A stretch of 51,481 bases of DNA from Candidatus Methanimicrococcus labiotermitis (lineage in GTDB: Archaea; Halobacteriota; Methanosarcinia; Methanosarcinales; Methanosarcinaceae): assembly GCA_009784005.1 (NCBI GenBank), contig WRCE01000010.1, positions 1 through 51,481 on the forward strand. The letters are read 5' to 3'. Below the pieces are notes generated by a model that was given only the letters and a program-made list of their open reading frames with translations, did not search any database and was not told where the DNA came from. Every line of letters begins with the position of its first letter. The stretch's first letter is position 1. Below are positions 45,951-51,481 of the stretch, one piece after another. A program made the position numbers and the translations under genes.

Positions 45951-46097
45951 ATGTCACAGACAATAGCGGCGATGGAAGCGTACAACGAAATGTGGGCGGG
46001 CATCATACCTGCCGCCAACATCACTTGGATGATTCTCATCGTCATTCTCGGCATCGCCGCGCTTTATATGGCGCGAAAGTTTGTTACGGAATTTTGA
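45951..46097 (+). CDS. 48-residue single-helix membrane protein
   Basis: A short frame, ATG 45951 to TGA 46097. GGGAGG lies 9 nt upstream, a strong ribosome binding site. It starts with MSQTIAAMEAYNEMWAGIIP and has one membrane helix (ANITWMILIVILGIAALYMA), then RKFVTEF. It begins 2 nt after the winged-helix gene, in one operon with the DMT permease. It could be a small accessory subunit of the transporter. Too short for assignment by homology. Confidence 0.75.
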   Translation: MSQTIAAMEAYNEMWAGIIPAANITWMILIVILGIAALYMARKFVTEF

Positions 46098-46118
46098 TTT
46101 TGGTAACAAATCCACCCG

Positions 46119-46172
46119 GCTGCGTTTTATAAGACTCGCCTTAAAAGAACGAGTGTAAAAAGACGCAGCCAG
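46119..46172 (+). terminator. Hairpin after the permease operon
   Basis: GGCTGCGT pairs with ACGCAGCC (about 46165-46172) with inner ACTCG/CGAGT and a T-rich/A-rich stem between. Followed by two copies of AAAGGCGCAGCCTGA (46178-46212). Confidence 0.5.
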
Positions 46173-46393
46173 ATGCAAAGGCGCAGCCTGAGACAAAGGC
46201 GCAGCCTGAAACATAGACGCGGCGAAATTTTCTGCCGCAAAATCACCGGCGTTCATAAAAAACAGCCGAGATGATGAATCATCACGACGGAGCAAGGGGA
46301 TTCCTCTTGCTTTCCCCCATTTTTATGGAAACGGATTCAAGTTTATCAAAATCTTTTTATGTTACTTTTTCCTTGTTCACTTAGTTCAGGCGC

Positions 46394-46466
46394 AGTCCCG
46401 TAGTGTAGTGGTCAATCATTCCGGCCTTTGGAGCCGGTGACAGCGGTTCGAATCCGTTCGGGACTA
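46394..46466 (+). tRNA. tRNA-Gln (UUG)
   Basis: 73 nt. Acceptor AGTCCCG pairs with CGGGACT (46459-46465) and the discriminator is A. Anticodon stem CCGGC/GCCGG encloses CTTTGGA with anticodon TTG at 46428-46430. T arm AGCGG-TTCGAAT-CCGTT. CCA is not encoded. Confidence 0.95.
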
Positions 46467-46852
46467 TCCTCTTTTTTTTGAGTTGTGATAAGAACAGCGA
46501 ATAGCTTGGCGTTTAAATCATGACCAAGCGAATGAGAAGTAAATTATTCTATTCCATTTAAAATGAAATTAATTCAGCCCATAACTAATTGTTCAAAAAG
46601 CAAGACAAAGAGATAAAAAATATAGTTATCGTTTTTTAAAAATTTTAATTATACGTTTAATTGCATGAATGACGATTTATATCAAAAATACCTTGAAATT
46701 AAAGAAAATCCTTTGGCCTTATCATAGCCCTTTGACAAGAGTGAATTAAAAGAAATGAAAAAAGGGAAATGAAAAAAAGGAAATGAAAAAAAGGAAATGA
46801 AAATTAAAGGAAATGAAAATTAAAGGAAATTGAAAGTCAGGAGAAAATCAAA
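46467..46852. other. Spacer with GAAAAAAAGGAAAT repeat
   Basis: After tRNA-Gln (with T-rich sequence just beyond), AT-rich DNA leads into a GAAAAAAAGGAAAT/GAAAATTAAAGGAAAT repeat at 46754-46832. No gene seen. Confidence 0.6.
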
Positions 46853-47170
46853 ATGTCTAATGTTGTTGAATTTGTTACATTTAAGCTTAAAAAAGGCGTT
46901 TCCGAGCAGCAATTTTTAGAGGCTTCGGATGAATTGAATGTAAATTTTTTGGCTCTGCAAAAAGGATACATCAGCAGAAAATTAATCAGAACAGGAGAGA
47001 CTTGGGCGGATATCGTTTTGTGGGAAACGATGGATGACGCGATGAATGCGATGACTGAGGCAAACAAAAGAGCTTCTGCCGTGCCGTGTCCAAAGTATCT
47101 CGATTATCTCTTTTCCATCGAGGAAGACAGCTGTGATTTGAAACACCTGAATGTTGTAAAAAGTTATTGA
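46853..47170 (+). CDS. ABM/Dabb-like small protein
   Basis: A 105-residue protein of the ferredoxin-like alpha+beta-barrel type: VEFVTFKLKKGVSEQQFLEA is the first strand and helix, LQKGYISRKLIRTGETWADI the hairpin, and VLWETMDDAMNAMTEANKRA the second half. Members dimerise; some act as monooxygenases on quinone-like compounds or haem, and many have no known role. GTCAGGAGAAAATCAAA precedes ATG 46853. Stands alone. Confidence 0.75.
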   Translation: MSNVVEFVTFKLKKGVSEQQFLEASDELNVNFLALQKGYISRKLIRTGETWADIVLWETMDDAMNAMTEANKRASAVPCPKYLDYLFSIEEDSCDLKHLNVVKSY

Positions 47171-47463
47171 CCGCTAGTGATAAGCAGTGGCAGGAGCAAT
47201 AGCAGGAGCAATAGCAGAAGCAGTGTCCAGCTTGTTGAAATCGCGACGTTAAAAAACGCTTGAATCAATAGTCAAAATCAAAGTCAAAAATCAAAATCAA
47301 AAGTCAAAAATCAAAAGTCAAAAATCAAAAGTCAAAATCGACTGCCCAATGAAAAATCCCTATTCCCGTTATGACTCGGATTTTTATATAATCAAATCAT
47401 ATCAAAATCGTTTGATTTCTCAATCAAACATTCTAAATAATTAAACAATAACGGGGGGATAAT
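47171..47463. repeat. Spacer with AGGAGCAATAGC and AAAAGTCAAAAATC repeats
   Basis: AGGAGCAATAGC recurs two to three times (47191-47220), and TCAAAAGTCAAAAA-type units (47267-47338) about six times. TTTTTATATAATC near 47383 is a TATA candidate for the lipoprotein gene. Confidence 0.6.
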
Positions 47464-47784
47464 ATAATCCAAAAAAAAGCGCTCGCTCTATTGATGATTT
47501 TCGTATTAGCCGCCTGCTTACTCTCAGGCTGCCTCGGCGACAAAGTCGTCGGAACATGGAAAAGTACAGACTCAAATGCAACAATAACATTCAATAAAGA
47601 CAAAACATTCACGGCCAATCTCGGTCTGATTGGTACTTACCAAGGAACTTGGGAAAAAGACGGGAATGTTTACAACCTTTACTACAGAGACGCAAAATTC
47701 GGCACAGCCGAATTATCGGGCAAAAACTTGACAGTCAAAATCGGCGGAATTATTTCATTCAACCAAGTATTTGTCAAACAGTAA
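47464..47784 (+). CDS. Small lipoprotein, possible non-AUG start
   Basis: A secreted lipoprotein of about 97-106 residues. The lipobox is LLSGC, followed by LGDKVVGTWKSTDSNATITF and a repeat of short beta strands (GTYQGTWEKDGNVYNLYY) as in small lipocalin-like domains. The first standard starts are TTG 47491 and ATG 47494, but they would leave no positive charge before the hydrophobic core. The frame is open upstream through QKKALALL, with GGGGGG at 47453-47458, so translation may begin at ATA 47464 or ATC 47467. I give the longer form, marked uncertain. Confidence 0.65.
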   Translation: MIQKKALALLMIFVLAACLLSGCLGDKVVGTWKSTDSNATITFNKDKTFTANLGLIGTYQGTWEKDGNVYNLYYRDAKFGTAELSGKNLTVKIGGIISFNQVFVKQ

Positions 47785-47869
47785 TTCAATTAAAAAACAG
47801 CAATTCTTAAACAAAACAGTTATTCTGAAACAAAACAGGATCGCTGAAATTAAACCCGGATTGCCGGAA

Positions 47870-47910
47870 ATTGCGGCCGCCCAAAACGAAGGCCGCAATC
47901 TTATTTTATC
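47870..47910 (+). terminator. Terminator of the lipoprotein gene
   Basis: ATTGCGGCC (47870-47878) pairs perfectly with GGCCGCAAT (47891-47899), then CTTATTTTATC. Confidence 0.65.
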
Positions 47911-48005
47911 TGATTTTGTTAATCTGATTTTGTTAATCTGATTTTGTTAATCTGATTTTGTTAATCTGATTTTGTTAATCTGATTTTGTTAATCTGATTT
48001 TGCCT
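47907..48005. repeat. 14-bp tandem repeat
   Basis: TTAATCTGATTTTG recurs about six times, and GTATCTCTGATTT follows twice. Lies between the lipoprotein gene and the stop of the next minus-strand gene. Confidence 0.9.
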
Positions 48006-48050
48006 TATTTTATCTGATTTGTATCTCTGATTTGTATCTCTGATTTGATC

Positions 48051-48332
48051 TTACTTTATTTGTTCAAACCCTTGCTTTCGGAAATCGGCCTTGAGTTCGC
48101 TTATCTTGTCACATTTTTCCAGTTGCAGCGCGAAAATACCGAAACACGGCTTAACGAATTGGAAAAACAGGCTGCCGTCTTTGAACCCGACCGGAAAAGG
48201 CCGCGCCCCTTTCAATAAAATCCCAAGGAGATTATAGCCGCCCGGAACCAAATATACCTCGTCGGAAACATCGCGGATCAACTCTTCGCATTCGGAAAGC
48301 GTCATTTCGCTGCCGATGATTATCGCTTCCAT
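48051..48332 (-). CDS. Conserved hypothetical protein, about 93 aa
   Basis: I do not recognise the family. From MEAIIIGSEMTL (Met codon at 48332; a start six codons earlier is possible) it has 93 residues, with an alpha/beta look: SECEELIRDVSDEVYLVPGG, YNLLGILLKGARPFPVGF and FGIFALQLEKCDKISELKAD. No signal peptide or membrane segment. It lies 83 bp downstream of purM on the same strand and may share its transcript. Confidence 0.65.
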   Translation of the reverse strand: MEAIIIGSEMTLSECEELIRDVSDEVYLVPGGYNLLGILLKGARPFPVGFKDGSLFFQFVKPCFGIFALQLEKCDKISELKADFRKQGFEQIK

Positions 48333-48414
48333 ATTCTTAATGCATACCAAAAAAAAACCTCGTTTTGTTCAATTAGAAAAAAAGAAATAAAATCGGATTG
48401 AGAAGCCATAAAAC

Positions 48415-49416
48415 TTACTCAATCACTAAATCCTTCACCTTGATGCCGGATTCAACGATTTTGCCGACGATTTTGCCGCCTGTCAGACCCGCCACATATA
48501 GCGCGACTTCTTCGGGAACGATGATAATAAAGCCCATTCCCATGTTGAAAGTCTTGTACATCTCCAAATCACTGACATTGCCCTGTTCTTGAAGGAATTT
48601 GAAAATCGCCGGCGGTTCAATCGGGGTATCAAAATCAAAACCGAGAGTTGTAATTCTTCTCAGTTTCAAAAGGCCGCTGCCGGTAATGTGCGCCAAGCCG
48701 TGGACCTCGTGTTTTTTAATAACGTCCAAAACTTCCATGTAGATGCGCGTCGGAATCAATAGTTCGTCGCCGATGGTTGTTTTTGAATCATACGGGCAGT
48801 AATCCCGATAGTCATACGGGGACTCCTTTATGATTTTTCTGACAAGAGAATAGCCGTTGCTGTGAACGCCGCTGCTTTTAAGACCGATAATCACGTCACC
48901 GACCTTTATTTTTTCGCCCGTTAAAATTTGATCCTTTTTAACGGCGCCGATACAGGTGCCGGCAAGATCAAAACCGCGGATAATATCGGGAAGCGTCGCC
49001 GTTTCGCCGCCGACAATGGAGATGCGTGATATTTCGGCGCCTTTCGCAAGGCCGATGCCGATTTCTTTGGCGAATCCGGGTTTATGCTTCTCAAGAGCCA
49101 AATAATCGACAAAACCGATTGGCTCGGCGCCGATTGCAAGCAAGTCATTGACATTCATAGCGACACAATCAATGCCGACCGTATCCCATTTGCCCATGTC
49201 GTTGGCAATCAAAACTTTCGAGCCGACCCCGTCCGTTGTCATAGCGATAGCGAATTCGCCGAAATCCATCAAACCCGCATAGTGGCCGATTTCCGTCAAC
49301 GGCGCGCCAAAGCCTTCCCTTTTAAAAGTCATCGCTTTAGTCAAAGACTTAATCGTATCTTCTTCCCGATGAATATCGACACCGGCTGAAGCGTAAGTGG
49401 ATTCTTTCCCCGTCAT
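48415..49416 (-). CDS. purM: Phosphoribosylformylglycinamidine cyclo-ligase
   Basis: PurM (AIR synthetase) closes the imidazole ring of purines, using ATP. It has 333 residues. YASAGVDIHREEDTIKSLTK at the start, TDGVGSKVLIAND, VNDLLAIGAEPIGFVDYLAL and IVGGETATLPDII are the ATP and substrate motifs. SSGVHSNGYSLVRKI and HITGSGLLKLRRI are in the second domain. Start ATG 49416. It is probably followed by the small hypothetical gene at 48051. Confidence 0.96.
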   Translation of the reverse strand: MTGKESTYASAGVDIHREEDTIKSLTKAMTFKREGFGAPLTEIGHYAGLMDFGEFAIAMTTDGVGSKVLIANDMGKWDTVGIDCVAMNVNDLLAIGAEPIGFVDYLALEKHKPGFAKEIGIGLAKGAEISRISIVGGETATLPDIIRGFDLAGTCIGAVKKDQILTGEKIKVGDVIIGLKSSGVHSNGYSLVRKIIKESPYDYRDYCPYDSKTTIGDELLIPTRIYMEVLDVIKKHEVHGLAHITGSGLLKLRRITTLGFDFDTPIEPPAIFKFLQEQGNVSDLEMYKTFNMGMGFIIIVPEEVALYVAGLTGGKIVGKIVESGIKVKDLVIE

Positions 49417-49429
49417 TATTTGCCTCGTT

Positions 49430-49594
49430 AATCATTCAGTTGTAAATCAGTGTAAATCAGATGAAATCAGTTGTAAAAAAAATGAAAAAGCGGCGGTTGA
49501 TTGTCATAACCGCCCGCCCCGGCGTTCGCCGGTTTAATTATTTCCGGTTTAATTATTTCCGGTTTAATTATTCCTGTTTTAATTTATTCCCGCT
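49430..49594. other. Spacer lysC/purM with hairpin and repeats
   Basis: GGCGGTT pairs with AACCGCC at about 49492-49514, a possible lysC terminator on the minus strand. A GGTTTAATTATTTCC repeat (49530-49608) borders the lysC stop, and GTAAATCAG repeats lie before purM. Confidence 0.5.
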
Positions 49595-50995
49595 TTAATT
49601 ATTCCCGTCAGGTTTGTCCAACTCAAATTCAAAGTGGAGTGCCGAAACCGCTTTATTGACATCATTGCTGCAAACGACGCAGGAGATGTTGTATTCGGAA
49701 GAGCCTTGGCTGATCATAATAATGTTAATGTTTTCATTACCCAGCGCCGTAAATACGCGGCGAGCAACACCGGGCGTGCCGGCCATACCGGCGCCGACAA
49801 CGGCAACGACCGCGATGTCTGACCGGAAATCGATGTTATAAGAGTCACCGAGCGCGGCTTTTAAGTATTTGACAGTCTTGGCGCGGTCAGTTTCATTCAC
49901 GATAAATGAAATACTGGATTCCGAACCCTGACTGATTAACCTGACGCCGACATTATTTTCCGCGAGGATTGAAAAGATTCCGGCAACTTTTCCGATGTAG
50001 CCGACCATTTCAGCGCCGGAAATATTGATCAGCGAGATCTTTTTAATCATGCTGACGGCTTTGACCACGTTTTTGGACTTCTTATTCTCCGAAATGACAA
50101 GCGTTCCGTCAAAATCAGGTTTAAATGTGCTTTTCACGCGGACCGGAATGTGATGTTTCATAGACGGCTCAATCGCCCGCGGATGAAGGACTTCGGCACC
50201 GAGAGAAGAAAGCTCCATCGCTTCCTGATATGAAATATATTGAATCGTGCGCGCCGATGGAACGATTTTCGGATTCGTCGTCATAATGCCGTCAACCTCT
50301 TTCCAAAGCCAAATTTCATCAGCTTTGATGCCGACGCCGAGAATAGACGCTGTGTAGTCCGAGCCGCTGCGGCCGAGTGTTGTAATGTTTCCTTCTTCGT
50401 TTTCGCCGATAAAGCCGGTCACGACCTGAATTGAATTTTCTAAGCCCGGCGTCAAGCGGCTGTTAATCGAATCATAAGATTTTTGAAGAGGCTTAGCGCC
50501 GCCGAAAACATCCGTTGTGATAATACCCGCTTCTCCGCCCGTGTAATATTTAGACGAAACACCGAGAGACGAAATAGAACCGGAAACAATCGGCGCCGCC
50601 AGACGTTCGCCGTATGAAGAAATATTATCACGGGAACGCGCCGTCAGCTCGCCCAAATAACAAATACCAATCAAAGCCTTTTCAAGCTCATCAATGCGCG
50701 ATGTTAAAAACTCGATGACGCCTGCCTTAATCTCCTTATCATCAATGGCATCGTTGACGGCGGCAAAATGCTTCGTTTTTAATGACGCGATGAATTCGGT
50801 GACCGCTGTCACTTTCCCGTGTTCGCATCCGACGCACGCAATTTCAAGCAACTCGTCCGTTACGCCTGCCAGCGCGGAGGCAACCAAAACGACTTGGTCT
50901 CCTTTGTCAAAATAACTCTTTGCGAGTTCCGCAACGTGGCGTATCTTCTTCCCGTCTCCAACGGAAGTTCCGCCGAATTTCATCACAATCTTCAT
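49595..50995 (-). CDS. lysC: Aspartate kinase
   Basis: Phosphorylates aspartate at the entry to lysine, threonine and methionine synthesis. It has 466 residues. MKFGGTSVGDGKKIRHVAEL (5-24) is the kinase signature. GRSGSDYTASILGVGIKADE, IWLWKEVDGIMTTNPKIVPS and LSSLGAEVLHPRAIEPSMKH complete the active site. Two ACT domains occupy the last 150 residues (LINISGAEMVGYIGKVAGIF and VAVVGAGMAGTPGVARRVFT), so feedback control by an amino acid is expected. An 18-bp palindrome over a TATA-like sequence lies about 90 bp upstream. Confidence 0.96.
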   Translation of the reverse strand: MKIVMKFGGTSVGDGKKIRHVAELAKSYFDKGDQVVLVASALAGVTDELLEIACVGCEHGKVTAVTEFIASLKTKHFAAVNDAIDDKEIKAGVIEFLTSRIDELEKALIGICYLGELTARSRDNISSYGERLAAPIVSGSISSLGVSSKYYTGGEAGIITTDVFGGAKPLQKSYDSINSRLTPGLENSIQVVTGFIGENEEGNITTLGRSGSDYTASILGVGIKADEIWLWKEVDGIMTTNPKIVPSARTIQYISYQEAMELSSLGAEVLHPRAIEPSMKHHIPVRVKSTFKPDFDGTLVISENKKSKNVVKAVSMIKKISLINISGAEMVGYIGKVAGIFSILAENNVGVRLISQGSESSISFIVNETDRAKTVKYLKAALGDSYNIDFRSDIAVVAVVGAGMAGTPGVARRVFTALGNENINIIMISQGSSEYNISCVVCSNDVNKAVSALHFEFELDKPDGNN

Positions 50996-51080
50996 AGTTC
51001 ATCGGTTCCATAAATTATACAAATAAATCGGGTTAAAATTGTCTCATAATCGAAAAGCACAGTTCTCTTTTCAATGTAAA

Positions 51081-51098
51081 AAGATATTTAAATATCTT
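51081..51098. promoter_or_regulatory. 18-bp palindrome over the lysC TATA region
   Basis: AAGATATTTAAATATCTT is perfectly self-complementary. Its AT-rich centre is placed to be the TATA box for lysC, with transcription beginning near 51060. A dimeric regulator bound here would compete with TBP. Confidence 0.5.
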
Positions 51099-51149
51099 GT
51101 GACAAGCGCTGTTTAAAAAAGATAAAAAGTGACAAAGCGATGATTTTCG

Positions 51150-51481
51150 GTAACGGTTTGCCCTTTGGAGTCGAAAAGCGCCGGCGTTTCGCCGCGGGCG
51201 CGCCTGTGCGCGACCCGTGCCATTTTTCGCCGCCGCCACGCCCGCGCGCGACCCGCCCCATTTTTCGATGAACTTGCATCCAAAAAGCAATCGCCTTTTT
51301 TTCCAAAAAAATCAAACAAAACAGCCTACGCTATTCGTTAAAAATCAAAAAAAAACAATCTAAAAAATCAATCTAAAAAATCAACCAAAAAACAGCCTTC
51401 GCTCTTCCCTTTAAAAATCAATCAAAACAAGAAAGAATTAAAGAAAGACTCATGGCGGCGATCCAAGCTTCCCGAAGGCTC
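51150..51481. other. GC-rich patch and A-rich spacer at the window end
   Basis: The stretch 51175-51265 is far richer in G+C than the flanks. It holds two 22-bp direct repeats (51208-51229 and 51246-51267) that share GCGCGACCCG and CCATTTTTCG. From 51330 on, A-rich repeats of AATCTAAAAAATC type continue. At the very end, ATG 51452 could open a plus-strand gene or, on the minus strand, LREAWIAAM could close one; neither can be decided. Confidence 0.45.

Noticed and set aside
51452-51481. Start of a plus-strand gene (MAAIQASRRL) or end of a minus-strand gene (LREAWIAAM)
   Set aside because: Only ten codons are visible and neither strand gives decisive evidence.

Overview
The window looks like a chromosomal segment of a methanogenic euryarchaeon of the Methanosarcinaceae, possibly a Methanimicrococcus-like methylotroph. 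Reasons: archaeal information-processing genes (primase large subunit PriL, RadA, the L18e-L13-S9-RpoN-RpoK-S2 operon, wyosine-type tRNA modification), an ether-lipid UbiA prenyltransferase, a coenzyme B-type homocitrate synthase homologue, indolepyruvate:ferredoxin oxidoreductase, two HTH/FilR1-domain regulators of the kind that control methyltransferase genes in Methanosarcina, and two permeases that could take up methylated amines. The genus is inference. The bacterial-type GyrB/GyrA pair is common in these archaea.

Layout. 0-3 kb: end of an unknown gene, then priL and radA on the minus strand. 3-9 kb: cobQ, a FilR1 regulator, a secreted Ig-like protein, a conserved hypothetical and a homocitrate synthase. 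9-17.5 kb: a nicotinate phosphoribosyltransferase-like protein, a Taw2-like tRNA enzyme, a probable structured small RNA, an HTH-CBS regulator, a class V aminotransferase, argG, two peptidyl-prolyl isomerases and tRNA-Ser. 17.5-25 kb: a hairpin-rich spacer, a PPC-domain protein and the gyrBA operon. 25-28 kb: ribosomal/RNA polymerase operon. 28-37.5 kb: iorAB, ubiA, then aspartate dehydrogenase, quinolinate synthase and quinolinate phosphoribosyltransferase (a complete aspartate-to-NaMN route), interrupted by a two-gene Clp-fold protease unit. 37.5-46 kb: a surface protein, a tubulin/FtsZ-like GTPase, the second FilR1 regulator, an APC permease, a DMT permease, a small winged-helix protein and a 48-residue membrane protein. 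46-51 kb: tRNA-Gln, an ABM-like protein, a lipoprotein, purM and lysC.

The most interesting object is the second FilR1 regulator (40848-41639). It is one reading frame interrupted by a single in-frame TAG at codon 158. Reading through the TAG gives 263 residues, against 262 for the intact paralogue at 5262-6050, and the local alignment across the TAG has no gap. None of the other roughly 45 genes here ends in TAG by my reading, and the family is linked to methylamine metabolism, where TAG encodes pyrrolysine. I propose it as a candidate pyrrolysine-containing or amber-gated transcription factor; a nonsense mutation or a split protein remain the alternatives. Just downstream, four CATC-N6-RATG iterons spaced 23-25 bp precede the DMT permease promoter.

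A second theme is pervasive short tandem repeats (9-29 bp units) in most spacers. Similar repeats have entered coding sequence in cobQ, gyrA, the nicotinate phosphoribosyltransferase gene and priL. CobQ also lacks the expected catalytic cysteine of its glutaminase domain. Repeated hairpin cassettes, a duplicated nested palindrome and a promoter-hairpin-terminator small RNA locus add further unexplained structure.
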